Of a stretch of DNA of 64,000 nucleotides, positions 1-8,839 are shown in pieces. Each line of letters starts with the position of its first letter. Position 1 is the first letter of the stretch. The position numbers were made by a program, and so were the translations under genes. The notes beneath the pieces were generated by a model. The model worked only from the letters and a program-made list of their open reading frames with translations, had not been told where the DNA came from and did no database searches. Source of the stretch: JBDHTQ01 sp039808765 (GTDB taxonomy: Bacteria > Pseudomonadota > Alphaproteobacteria > UBA2400). The stretch is taken from the NCBI GenBank assembly GCA_039808765.1, contig JBDHTQ010000004.1:1-64000 (forward strand). The letters run 5' to 3'.

Positions 1-149
1 TGGACAACACCGACAGTCACGCAACTTAATTTGGGTGGTTCGGGGGCCAATAAGTGGCACTCTTATCTGGCGTATTACCCCTTGCGCGTTGCGGATGCAC
101 AGCTAACATTCTTATCGCAATGAGATGTCGTGTTGAGCGTGCAAAGCGC
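1..149. other. Window edge, no gene recognised
   Basis: This stretch lies downstream of the rsmB-like gene. The only open frame is short, has no recognisable protein similarity and no convincing ribosome binding site. No clear terminator hairpin with a T-run was found. Confidence 0.4.
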
Positions 150-1442
150 TTAAGCGTGGTTATGATCCTTTGCTTGCCGAACCATTGCAGCACCAAAAAA
201 ACCATCTGTATGATGCTTTGCGGGGGTGAGTTTTAGAAAACGGTCCGAGATCGAGACCCCTTCATACGGAACCAACACGAAATCCGGGTGAGTAGAGAGA
301 AAATGGTCAATTTGCTGGTCATTTTCTTCATTCAGAAGAGAGCATGTCGCATAAATAAGTTTTCCACCGGGCTTAACAAGGCGAGCGGCGCTGTCCAGAA
401 TTTCACGCTGCAAGGCAACTAACTCATCCAAGGACGGACCAAGAACGCGCCAGCGCGCATCCGGATTGCGTCGCCACACCCCAACACCTGAACAGGGTGC
501 ATCCACAAGGACGCGATCAAATTTTTCTTTATGGCGTTTGACCCACGGATCACGTTCACTCGATAGCGGGCGTGTTTCAATATTAAAAAGCCCAGCGCGA
601 CGAAAACGTTCGGCCGCGCGTTTTAATCGGCGTTCTAAAACATCACACGCAATCACGCGCCCTTTGTTGTTCATCATTGCCGCAATCGCGAGAGTTTTTC
701 CGCCCGCGCCTGCGCAAAAATCGACCACTTGATGACCGGCTTTTGCGTCCACCATGAGAGCTAACAGTTGCGAACCTTCGTCCTGAATTTCCACAACACC
801 ATCTTGAAACAACGCTGACGACGCAAGTGCAGGGCGACCTTTTACGCGTAAGCCAAAAGGAGAATATGGCGTGGGGGCAGAAAAAATTTCAGCTTCCTCA
901 AGCTTTTTTTGAATGGCTTCACGATCACCCTTAAGCGGATTGATGCGAATATCCAGAGCGGCTGAATCAAGCAGCGCCAACATTTCTTCAGCGAAGTGAT
1001 CACCAAGGGAAGCGCGAAGTTTTTCTTCTGCCCATTCTGGACATTCCAAGCGAATCGCTTCAGGCATGTCGGGATGATCAAGGGTTCGGCCTGCCAATTG
1101 GCCGAGGGCTTTAAATTCAATTTGCGAAAGCGGCTCGGGGGCATATTGGCCACCACTGCATAGCTCGGCGACCACTTCGCGCAAGGTCCCGTTGAGCATC
1201 ATCCACACCAAAGCCTGCGAGCGGGGATCATTGGTCATGCCCGCTTTTTCACACCACCATCCCAAGCGGGCATGGGCACGCAAAAGGGCGTATGTCTGTT
1301 CCGCAATGGCCGAACGATCTTTAGAGCCGATGTAACGACGTCCACGAAAAAAAGCGCTGATCACGCTGTCCGCCGGTTTGGGTGTACGAAAAACAGCAGC
1401 GACCAATTCAATCACCGTTTGCAAGCGGGCAGAGGGTTTCAT
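150..1442 (-). CDS. rsmB: RsmB/NOP2-family rRNA (cytosine-C5) methyltransferase
   Basis: This is a SAM-dependent m5C RNA methyltransferase, 430 residues, probably acting on 16S rRNA. The SAM-binding motif DFCAGAGGKT lies at about residues 241-250. The two family cysteines are in DAPCSGVG (Cys317, motif IV) and YATCSLL (Cys367, motif VI); in the family one is the nucleophile and the other helps release the product. The N-terminal 140 residues form the NusB-like helical part seen in RsmB homologues. The start overlaps the stop of rlmE in an ATGA, so the two rRNA-modification genes are translationally coupled. The exact target base cannot be read from sequence; RsmB is the closest named family, but other NOP2-type enzymes share these motifs. 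Confidence 0.85.
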   Translation of the reverse strand: MKPSARLQTVIELVAAVFRTPKPADSVISAFFRGRRYIGSKDRSAIAEQTYALLRAHARLGWWCEKAGMTNDPRSQALVWMMLNGTLREVVAELCSGGQYAPEPLSQIEFKALGQLAGRTLDHPDMPEAIRLECPEWAEEKLRASLGDHFAEEMLALLDSAALDIRINPLKGDREAIQKKLEEAEIFSAPTPYSPFGLRVKGRPALASSALFQDGVVEIQDEGSQLLALMVDAKAGHQVVDFCAGAGGKTLAIAAMMNNKGRVIACDVLERRLKRAAERFRRAGLFNIETRPLSSERDPWVKRHKEKFDRVLVDAPCSGVGVWRRNPDARWRVLGPSLDELVALQREILDSAARLVKPGGKLIYATCSLLNEENDQQIDHFLSTHPDFVLVPYEGVSISDRFLKLTPAKHHTDGFFGAAMVRQAKDHNHA

Positions 1443-2173
1443 GGTTCTTTTTTCCCTTTAAACTCAAGGGCCACAACATACGATTCGGAAGATTCCTGTC
1501 GGCTTGCGGCGGGTTTGGCATGTTTGACGACGCGAAAGTGCTGCTTTAAAAAATCCAGCAGTTCTTTTTGCGCGCCGCCTTGAAAAAGCTTACAAATAAA
1601 ATGGCCATCCTTGTTAAGAACATCGGCTGCAAAAAAAGCTGCTAATTCAGCAAGTGCGACGATACGTAAGTGGTCGGTTTGCTTGTGGCCAATGGTGTCG
1701 GCGGCCATATCAGAGAGCACAACATCGGCTTTGCCTTGCAGCAGCTCTTTCAGGCGTTCAGCGGTGGCGGGATCATTAAAATCGGCTTGAAACGTGGTGG
1801 CGTTTGGCACTGGCTCCATTTCTAAAAGATCAATTCCCACCACATAGCCTTTACCACGCTCAGGCTGTGAGAATTGCACTGCCACCTGCGTCCAGCCGCC
1901 GGGGGCGGCACCGAGGTCGACAATATTTTGCCCGGCTCTAAGAAATTTAAACTTTTCATTGAGCTGTAAAAGTTTAAAGGCCGCGCGCGAGCGCCAGCCT
2001 TGCTTTTTGGATTCAGCAACATACGGATCGTTGAGGTGGCGTTGCAGCCAACGTGTGGACGAGTCTGATCTTTTGTTCGCGGTCTTAACCCGCACGGACA
2101 GCAAGCGATTTGCAGATAACGTGCCGCGCAGTTTTGCACCTTGAGGTGGGGAGGGGCCTTTGCTTTTGGTCAT
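1439..2173 (-). CDS. rlmE: 23S rRNA 2'-O-methyltransferase RlmE (FtsJ/RrmJ)
   Basis: RlmE methylates the ribose of U2552 in the A loop of 23S rRNA. The protein has 244 residues. Its SAM motif is VDLGAAPGGWTQ, and the family's K-D-K-E catalytic tetrad is visible: Lys in SRAAFKLL, Asp in LSDMAAD, Lys in FICKLFQGG and Glu in SSESYVVA. The first 35 residues are basic and low in structure, as is common in alphaproteobacterial RlmE. The gene precedes and overlaps the rsmB-like gene by 4 bp (ATGA), which makes a two-gene rRNA-modification operon. Confidence 0.93.
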   Translation of the reverse strand: MTKSKGPSPPQGAKLRGTLSANRLLSVRVKTANKRSDSSTRWLQRHLNDPYVAESKKQGWRSRAAFKLLQLNEKFKFLRAGQNIVDLGAAPGGWTQVAVQFSQPERGKGYVVGIDLLEMEPVPNATTFQADFNDPATAERLKELLQGKADVVLSDMAADTIGHKQTDHLRIVALAELAAFFAADVLNKDGHFICKLFQGGAQKELLDFLKQHFRVVKHAKPAASRQESSESYVVALEFKGKKEP

Positions 2174-2236
2174 GCCGAGGTTTTAGCGGTTTTGATCGGC
2201 AAAAGCAAACATCACAGCAAGATGATGTCAGAAAGT

Positions 2237-3076
2237 TTAACCAGTGGCAGAAACAGCCCCAGAAGAGGTGTTCATGATGTATAATCCGCGTTGGCCATCC
2301 ATGGGCTTAAAGATTTGGGTGATTCCCAAAACAGTTTCAGCACCACCGAGGTACAGAACACCATCGCCGGATAATTGGCGAGCCATGCTTTCGAGCACTT
2401 TTGCTTTAGTTTGCTGGTCAAAATAGATGAGCACGTTGCGGCAGAAAATAATATCAAATTGGCCTAATGACCGCATGTCTTCAAGCAGGTTAAACTGCTG
2501 GAATTTAATTTTATCACGCATATCTTTGTTAATTTGCCACTTGTCGCCAACCTGATCGAAATACTTAACCAGCATGGTAATCGGCAAACCGCGCTGCACT
2601 TCAAACTGGGTATAAACCCCCTGTTTTGCTTTTTCCAGCACATCGCGGCAGAGATCAGTCGCAATAATTTCTATCTTCCATCCGGCTAATTTTGCTCGTT
2701 CTTCATCCAAAATCATGGCGAGAGAGTAAGGTTCTTGCCCGTTAGAACAGGCTGCCGACCAAATGCGTAACTTCTTCACACTGTTTCGGCTTTCCAGGAA
2801 TCGCGGCAACACAATTTGCTTGAACTGATCAAAGGGTTTTTGATCACGGAAGAATGATGATTCATTCGTGGTCATGGCATCAACAATGTCGGCAATCAGA
2901 TTTTGATCCTGTCGTTGGCGCAAAATGTTGGCCAGATCGGATAAATCCGGCAAGTTCCATCGCCGTGCGACAGGCATTAAACGTGATTCAAGCAAATAGG
3001 CTTTTTCCTTGGTCAGAACCAGACCGGATTTCTGATACAGCATTTTCGAAAACAGGTCGAAATCCTCAACTCTCAT
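2237..3076 (-). CDS. cheR: Chemotaxis protein methyltransferase CheR
   Basis: CheR transfers methyl groups from SAM to glutamates of chemoreceptors during adaptation. The 279-residue protein has the helical N-terminal CheR domain (about 1-65) and the catalytic domain, with the SAM motif WSAACSNGQEPYSLAM near residue 105 and the family signature FCRNVLIYFD near residue 210. It is the last gene of the cheA-cheW-cheY-cheB-cheR block, and its ATG overlaps the cheB stop (ATGA). No receptor gene is present in the window, so its substrates are encoded elsewhere. Confidence 0.95.
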   Translation of the reverse strand: MRVEDFDLFSKMLYQKSGLVLTKEKAYLLESRLMPVARRWNLPDLSDLANILRQRQDQNLIADIVDAMTTNESSFFRDQKPFDQFKQIVLPRFLESRNSVKKLRIWSAACSNGQEPYSLAMILDEERAKLAGWKIEIIATDLCRDVLEKAKQGVYTQFEVQRGLPITMLVKYFDQVGDKWQINKDMRDKIKFQQFNLLEDMRSLGQFDIIFCRNVLIYFDQQTKAKVLESMARQLSGDGVLYLGGAETVLGITQIFKPMDGQRGLYIMNTSSGAVSATG

Positions 3077-4248
3077 GACAAAGCTCCCGTTGCTTTACGC
3101 CGCATCCACTTTCCCACTTCAGTGATCGGTAAAACCGCTGAACACAAACCCGCAGTGGCCACAGCGCCAGGCATGCCCCACACAACACTTGTGGATTGAT
3201 CTTGTGCGACTAAGGTTCCTCCAGCATTGACGATGGGATCTGATCCCTTAAGGCCATCAGATCCCATGCCGGTTAAAATGCACATGAGAATTTTATTTGG
3301 ACCATAACATTGCGCTACGCTTCTCAGCATCGGATCAACAGAGGGGCGACAAAAGTTTTCAGGGGGATCCTGAGTTATTTTGATAAATGTATCGCTCCCT
3401 TTGCGCTCCAGCAGCATGTGGAAGTCACCAGGGGCGAGATAAGCGCGCCCGCCCACGATTTTTTCCCCGTTTTGACCTTCCCGGCAAGGCAAATTTGTCT
3501 GTTTTGAAATGTGGTCTGCCAAAATAGTCGTGAATGTTCGCGGCATATGTTGGGTAATGACAATCGGTTGGGTTAAGCCGCATAAATGGGGTAAAACTTG
3601 AAAGAGCGCCTGTGGGCCACCCGTGGACGATCCAATGGCAATGATATCGGGAACCATCCGGCTAGCATCTCGGAGACGAATATCATTACCATCATACAGT
3701 TTGCCTTTTGTTGACAACGCGGCATGGGCAGCGCTGTTGCTCGATGCGCTGGCGGTTTTTGCCATCACCCCGGGGGGTAAGGGGCCAACCTTGCCTAAAC
3801 GTTGTCGTTCGCGCCAAGCGGCGACTCCTAGCGCTTGCACTTTTGCGACTAAACCGCTTTGCCACACATCCGTTGACTCTGCTTCACGAGTTGAGCTGGG
3901 TTTTGCCACATAATCGGCTGCGCCAAGGGTCATGGCGCGCATGGTGACTTCTGCGCCTTGAACAGTGAGCGTCGACGACATTAAGACGCGACTCCATGGC
4001 GATATCTTTAAGATTTCCGGTAAAGCTGTAAGGCCATCCATGACAGGCATTTCAATGTCAAGAATAACGACATCCACCAACATGCTTTGAAGTGTTTGCA
4101 GGGCAGATCGGCCGTTGGCCACCGAACCCACGATGACAGCGTTATCAACTCCGCCTAGCGCCCGGCTGATAAAACCGCGAATAATCGCAGAGTCATCAAC
4201 AACGAGAATCCGGATTGGATCTTGGGGTTGGGGAGACGAGAGAGACAT
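3073..4248 (-). CDS. cheB: Chemotaxis response regulator / protein-glutamate methylesterase CheB
   Basis: CheB removes methyl groups from (and can deamidate) chemoreceptors, under control of CheA phosphorylation. The 391-residue protein has an N-terminal receiver with the acidic pair in VVDDS (residues 17-19) and the acceptor Asp64 in ILDIEMP. After a linker of about 75 residues comes the methylesterase domain, with catalytic Ser208 in IGSSTGGP, His234 in ITQHMP and Asp331 in TGMGSDG. The Ser-His-Asp triad is complete. The gene sits between cheY, whose stop shares one base with this start, and cheR, which overlaps it by 4 bp, so coupled translation is likely. Confidence 0.95.
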   Translation of the reverse strand: MSLSSPQPQDPIRILVVDDSAIIRGFISRALGGVDNAVIVGSVANGRSALQTLQSMLVDVVILDIEMPVMDGLTALPEILKISPWSRVLMSSTLTVQGAEVTMRAMTLGAADYVAKPSSTREAESTDVWQSGLVAKVQALGVAAWRERQRLGKVGPLPPGVMAKTASASSNSAAHAALSTKGKLYDGNDIRLRDASRMVPDIIAIGSSTGGPQALFQVLPHLCGLTQPIVITQHMPRTFTTILADHISKQTNLPCREGQNGEKIVGGRAYLAPGDFHMLLERKGSDTFIKITQDPPENFCRPSVDPMLRSVAQCYGPNKILMCILTGMGSDGLKGSDPIVNAGGTLVAQDQSTSVVWGMPGAVATAGLCSAVLPITEVGKWMRRKATGALS

Positions 4249-4616
4249 TATTCACCGAGACCGATTTGAGCGAATTTTGTTTGAATGATTTCGCTGTCAA
4301 AAGGTTTCATGATGTATTCGTTTGCACCAGCAGACAAAGCTTCTTTGATGTGAGAAAGATCAGCCTCTGTCGTGCAGAAAAGAACTTTCGGTTTTTGGCC
4401 TTGCGGCATTTGCCGTAACAGACGCAAAAACTCAATGCCGTTCATGTTGGGCATGTTCCAGTCAAGCAAAATGGCATCAGGCATCTGCTTTTGACAATAA
4501 TCATAAGCGATTTTTCCATCCTCGGCTTCACTGCAGGCGAAATGTAGATCTTCCAAAATCTTGCGGGCAATTTGCCGAACCACACGACTATCATCAACCA
4601 ATAAACACGACTTCAT
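4248..4616 (-). CDS. cheY: Chemotaxis response regulator CheY
   Basis: This is a single-domain receiver of 122 residues that carries the signal from CheA to the flagellar switch. All functional residues are present: the acidic pair in LVDDS (Asp8, Asp9), the acceptor Asp52 in LLDWNMPNMNG, a Thr in FCTTEA and the conserved Lys in MKPFD near the C-terminus. It lies between cheW and cheB in the same operon. Its stop and the cheB start overlap by one base. The operon position and length favour CheY over other single-domain receivers. Confidence 0.93.
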   Translation of the reverse strand: MKSCLLVDDSRVVRQIARKILEDLHFACSEAEDGKIAYDYCQKQMPDAILLDWNMPNMNGIEFLRLLRQMPQGQKPKVLFCTTEADLSHIKEALSAGANEYIMKPFDSEIIQTKFAQIGLGE

Positions 4617-4634
4617 CTCTATCCTCCAGATCCT

Positions 4635-5126
4635 TTAAGCTGCCACAGGCGAGCGGGAAAGGTTCAGCAGTTCAGGTACATTCAAGATAACCAAAAGCTG
4701 TTCTTTTAAACGATAAATACCGCGTGATACTTCGCGCCAACGCGGATCAAGCGTTGGTGGGTTTTCCTCGTATTCTTCCTCAGAGAGATTGAGAACATCA
4801 CCCACTTGGTCGATTTGCAAGCTATAAAGTTCACCATGCAAGTCAACGACCACGCTCATGCCGCGCATTTCTTCGGGGCGTCTCGGTAATCCCAGGCGGG
4901 TGCGTATATCAACGGCTGTTACAATGCGTCCGCGCAAGTTCAGTGAACCAGCCACTTCAGGTGGTGCGAGCGGAATACGGGTGAGGCGTTGAGGTCCCAA
5001 AACATCCTGTACATACAAAGCGGGAATGCCAAACAACTGACCAGCGATGGTCATCGTGATATAACTGTGTGCTGCGGGATGGTTCGGGTCAAAACCGTCA
5101 GCGGTTAAAGATAAGTCTGCGCTCAT
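4635..5126 (-). CDS. cheW: Chemotaxis coupling protein CheW
   Basis: CheW links chemoreceptors to CheA in the signalling array. The protein has 163 residues and one CheW domain, with typical features: an N-terminal strand segment AGQLFGIPALYVQDVLGPQRLTRIP region, then VAGSLNLRGRIVTAVDIRTRLGLP, and a C-terminal strand pair. It overlaps the cheA stop by 4 bp and is followed 18 bp later by cheY. CheA in this operon carries extra CheW-like modules of its own, so coupling here may involve more than one CheW domain type. Confidence 0.93.
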   Translation of the reverse strand: MSADLSLTADGFDPNHPAAHSYITMTIAGQLFGIPALYVQDVLGPQRLTRIPLAPPEVAGSLNLRGRIVTAVDIRTRLGLPRRPEEMRGMSVVVDLHGELYSLQIDQVGDVLNLSEEEYEENPPTLDPRWREVSRGIYRLKEQLLVILNVPELLNLSRSPVAA

Positions 5127-7849
5127 GCGGCCCCCTTCATGTGAAGTGTTTTGGAAAGTGTAGCGATCAACCCTTCACGATCGAATTTTGCGACGTGATC
5201 AGAGAACCCGGCCTTGCGTCCGCGATCCATATCCAGCGGGGTGGCGTGGGAAGACAAAGCAACAACAGGGGTCTGTGCCCATTTGCTGTTGGTGCGAAGT
5301 TTTTCGACGAACTCAAAGCCGCTCATTCCGGGCATTTCAATGTCGCTGACGATGATGTCAAACGACTCACCCTCTTCACAGAGTTTGAGTGCTTCAAGCG
5401 CACTGTCTGCAGTGGTGACTTTAAAGCCTGATACAGTTAAAAGTGGCGTTAGCATGTTGCGGAAGAAAGAGCTGTCATCCACGAGCAGAACACGTTCGCA
5501 GTCCTTCTTTGCATTTTGGAAAGTATCGGTGCTGCCAAACCAGTCTTTAAATGCGCGTGCCAGATAGTAGCCCGCATCAATCACATCAGTGCTCCGTCCT
5601 GCAATGATGGCTGATCCCATCAATCCGAGATTATCTGTGCCAATTTGCACATCAAGACGTTCTTCCACGATGTCGAGAATTTCATCGACGATTAAGCCCA
5701 TTGAGCGTTCGCGATCAGCAAAGACAAGGACCGGTTGCATTCCTTCTGTTCGAATTGTAACGTCATTTGAGGGCGCAAACAAAGGCATCAGGCGGCCGCG
5801 GTATTGCACCATGGGTTGTCCGGCTGAATACTCGATGGTGGCAACATCCACTTCTTCCAGGCGCGCAACCAGCGACAGTGGTACTGCTTTGGGAGCGTGC
5901 CCGCCTGCGCGGAACAGAAGCAATGCCAGTTTTTCTGCATCGTGTTTTTGTTGCTGTTGTGTTTCACGGTCCATTTGCTCTTGTGCACGCAGATTTTGTT
6001 CGCCTGTTGCCGAGGCAATACCGTTAGGATCTAAAATCATGATCACACTGCCGTCCCCAAGGATGGTGTTTCCTGAGAACATATGAATGTGACGCAAGAT
6101 CGGGGCGACGGGTTTTACAACAATTTCTTCTGTGTCAAAAACCTTGTCTACAATTATGCCGAATGTGCGGTTGCCAACTTGGGTAACCACAATCGTGCTG
6201 TCGCTAATTTTTTCACTGGATTTCGGTGTTGTATTGAGTTTAAGCAGATCTTCAAGCGTTACCAATGGCAACAGGCGGTTGCGCAAGCGCATCACGCGTG
6301 CTCCGTTGATGCGCTCAATTGTGTTTTCGCTGCTCTTGCCGCCTGCACGCACCAGCTCAAGTACGCTGATTTGTGGAATGGCAAAGCGTTCGCTTGCCGC
6401 TTCAACAATCAAGGCAGACACAATTGCCAGCGTCAACGGAATTTTGATCATAAAGGTCATGCCTTTACCATCTGTCGAGCGCATTTCGATAGTGCCACCG
6501 ATTTTTTCGATATTGGTCCGTACCACATCCATTCCAACACCACGCCCTGAAACGGACGTCACTTGCGTTGCTGTTGAGAATCCGGCGCGGAAAATAAACT
6601 GGTGAATTTGCTGATCGCTCATGCTCTTGAGTTCAGCTTCGGTCGCCAGCCCGTTTTTAAGCACTTTTTCCTTGATTTTTGCGGTGTTTAAGCCCCGACC
6701 ATCATCGGATACCTCGATGATAATATGTCCGCCTTCATGGTAGGCATTAAGTGTGATGTGACCCACTTCTTTTTTGCCGCGTGCTACCCGTTCAGCTGGT
6801 TGCTCCAAACCGTGATCGGCCGAATTTCGCACCATATGGGTGAGAGGGTCCTTGATCATCTCTAGCACTTGGCGATCAAGCTCAGTATCGGCACCAAGCA
6901 TTTGCAGATCAATTTTCTTATCGAGTTCGTGCGCCAAATCGCGAATGATACGCGGAAGCTTCGACCATGCATTGCCGATCGGCTGCATGCGCGTTTTCAT
7001 GACCTGTTCTTGCAGATCTGACGTTACATGATTAAGCCGCTGCAGCGGTCCGGTAAATTCGGTATCTTTCTGGGTGCGCAAAATCTGCAACATTTGGTTG
7101 CGAATTAAAACCAGTTCACTCACCATTGTCATTAAACCTTCAAGCACATCCACATTAACGCGCAAGGTTTGTGCTGCGAGCGCAGACTCGGTGGTTGCCG
7201 GGGCCGCTCCTGCTTTATCGGTCGTTGCGCTTTTTTCTGCTGGAGTTGCCATGTGAGCTGTTGGTGCAGCCGTGACAGGTGGGTGATTCTCCGTAATGGA
7301 GGGGCTGCTTTGTTCGGTTTTAACGTTGCTCGCCAGTTGGGCGGCGGTCATGGGGACAAACCCGAACTCATCGGCTTCAGACTCGGCCGCATGGGCTGTG
7401 TTTTTTTCTGCGGGTTGGGGGGCAACTTCTGCACTGCTTGCTGGTGCGGGCTGCAGCACATCTTCATCGTCTTTGCCATCGGCATGCGCATTGAGCTGAT
7501 CAATCAGTTCAATATCCGATCCTTCCGGCTCTTTTGCTGTTTGCTCAAGCGTTGACAACAGCATTTTGATGCGATCAAGCGAAGCTAGAATGAGGGTAAC
7601 AGAGTACGGGGTAACAGGCAGAACACCATCCCGAAATTTACCGAGAACGTTTTCTGACGCATGAGCGACTTTTTCCAGCCGTGGGAGACCTAAGAAACCA
7701 CACGTTCCTTTAATGGTGTGTACCGTTCTAAAGATATTACTCAGTAATGAGGGATCGTTGGGGTTTTGCTCCAACATGATTAGTTCATTGTCTAAAACCG
7801 CCAAACTCTCGTTTGTTTCCGTAAGAAATTCTCTTAAAAGATCATCCAT
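5123..7849 (-). CDS. cheA: Hybrid chemotaxis histidine kinase CheA with extra CheW module and receiver
   Basis: CheA autophosphorylates and passes phosphate to CheY and CheB. This version has 908 residues, against roughly 650 in enteric CheA. In order: Hpt domain with the phosphorylated His44 in RTVHTIKGT; an acidic, Ala/Pro-rich linker (about 115-225) where P2 would be; a dimerisation helix pair (about 230-300); an HATPase with N box HMVRNSADHGLE, G1 VSDDGRG and G2 SGRGVGMDV; a CheW-like P5 domain; a second, more divergent CheW-like segment (about 645-765); and a C-terminal receiver with LLVDDSS and acceptor Asp in IVSDIEMPGMSG. This hybrid plan is known in some alphaproteobacterial CheA proteins. 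It is the first gene of the operon, with 194 bp upstream. Confidence 0.93.
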   Translation of the reverse strand: MDDLLREFLTETNESLAVLDNELIMLEQNPNDPSLLSNIFRTVHTIKGTCGFLGLPRLEKVAHASENVLGKFRDGVLPVTPYSVTLILASLDRIKMLLSTLEQTAKEPEGSDIELIDQLNAHADGKDDEDVLQPAPASSAEVAPQPAEKNTAHAAESEADEFGFVPMTAAQLASNVKTEQSSPSITENHPPVTAAPTAHMATPAEKSATTDKAGAAPATTESALAAQTLRVNVDVLEGLMTMVSELVLIRNQMLQILRTQKDTEFTGPLQRLNHVTSDLQEQVMKTRMQPIGNAWSKLPRIIRDLAHELDKKIDLQMLGADTELDRQVLEMIKDPLTHMVRNSADHGLEQPAERVARGKKEVGHITLNAYHEGGHIIIEVSDDGRGLNTAKIKEKVLKNGLATEAELKSMSDQQIHQFIFRAGFSTATQVTSVSGRGVGMDVVRTNIEKIGGTIEMRSTDGKGMTFMIKIPLTLAIVSALIVEAASERFAIPQISVLELVRAGGKSSENTIERINGARVMRLRNRLLPLVTLEDLLKLNTTPKSSEKISDSTIVVTQVGNRTFGIIVDKVFDTEEIVVKPVAPILRHIHMFSGNTILGDGSVIMILDPNGIASATGEQNLRAQEQMDRETQQQQKHDAEKLALLLFRAGGHAPKAVPLSLVARLEEVDVATIEYSAGQPMVQYRGRLMPLFAPSNDVTIRTEGMQPVLVFADRERSMGLIVDEILDIVEERLDVQIGTDNLGLMGSAIIAGRSTDVIDAGYYLARAFKDWFGSTDTFQNAKKDCERVLLVDDSSFFRNMLTPLLTVSGFKVTTADSALEALKLCEEGESFDIIVSDIEMPGMSGFEFVEKLRTNSKWAQTPVVALSSHATPLDMDRGRKAGFSDHVAKFDREGLIATLSKTLHMKGAA

Positions 7850-8043
7850 AGCCCAAGCTCCCGAGACGGTGGGGTTTTCCCCCTTATGCTCGTTTATAAG
7901 GCACAGAAACTTCTTAACAATCCCTTACTGATCATCAACATTCAAAACGATCAAGAAAGTGACATTCCTGTCCAAAACGCCACTAATGCGATCTCTCTTC
8001 CCGATTTCACAGCGTACAAAAAATTGATTTGAGGGCCCAATGA

Positions 8044-8676
8044 TTAAGGACGCGTGTACTTAAGCGCCATCACCAGAAGGTCTTCTTGGGGCTGCTGCCA
8101 CGTGATATCCACCCCATACTCTTTGGCAAAACAAGCCGTTAGATACGGATGGATGCTTTTTGCTGTGAGATCGGGGACATCAACTTCTTGGCGCAAGGGG
8201 GCCCACGCCTCATCGCGCTGACCGGCGGCGCGTCCTTCGGCCTGAATCTCAAAGCGGGCGGCATCATCAAAGCCAGTTAACGTAATTGTTCCGCCATGAA
8301 CAAGTGCCTCCACAGCAATAATTGCACAGTTTAGCAATACTTTGGGGATACCGCGGACGACAGTTTGCGCGCGAAAGGCAGCGTTATCCCATTGTAAATT
8401 CACGCGACTGCCTTGCAAGTAGTCGCGTAGGGTAAGCAAAACATCATCTGCCGTTAGGTTGGAATCCGCTCCAGCGGCGCCGTAGGATAAGCGAAAAAGA
8501 CGCAAGCGGCGGGAAGCTTGTTCAGCAGAATGGCCAATTAATTTTACGGCTTCTTCGCCGACCTGATTTCCCATTTCCTCAAGTAATTCAAGGCCATTGT
8601 TAATTGCTCCCACGGGGCTGATCAGATCATGACAGATCCGTGATGCCAAAAGCTCCATTATCCGCACATCGTGCAT
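8044..8676 (-). CDS. chpT: Histidine phosphotransferase ChpT
   Basis: ChpT relays phosphate from the hybrid kinase CckA to CtrA and CpdR in alphaproteobacteria. The chosen ATG gives 210 residues and is preceded by an AAGAAGGG ribosome binding site; a longer frame runs upstream but would cross the divergent gene's start. The phospho-acceptor is His16 in SRICHDLISPVGAINNG, the diagnostic motif of the family. The C-terminal half is a degenerate Bergerat-type ATPase fold without the kinase nucleotide-binding boxes, as expected for ChpT. The gene is transcribed away from the first DotA-like gene. Its presence implies that CckA and CtrA exist elsewhere in the genome. Confidence 0.92.
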   Translation of the reverse strand: MHDVRIMELLASRICHDLISPVGAINNGLELLEEMGNQVGEEAVKLIGHSAEQASRRLRLFRLSYGAAGADSNLTADDVLLTLRDYLQGSRVNLQWDNAAFRAQTVVRGIPKVLLNCAIIAVEALVHGGTITLTGFDDAARFEIQAEGRAAGQRDEAWAPLRQEVDVPDLTAKSIHPYLTACFAKEYGVDITWQQPQEDLLVMALKYTRP

Positions 8677-8839
8677 AGTTTGTATACCCTTCTTATTGTT
8701 TACAGCCTGAGCGAGGTTATGTGGGTCACAAGATTGCCGTTTTATGTGTTTCTGGCAACCCCTCACGTGAAGCGGAAGGAAATATTTACGAAATTTTGCC
8801 AGAATGTCGCATATCCTCTGATTTTGGACGGAGAAGCGG

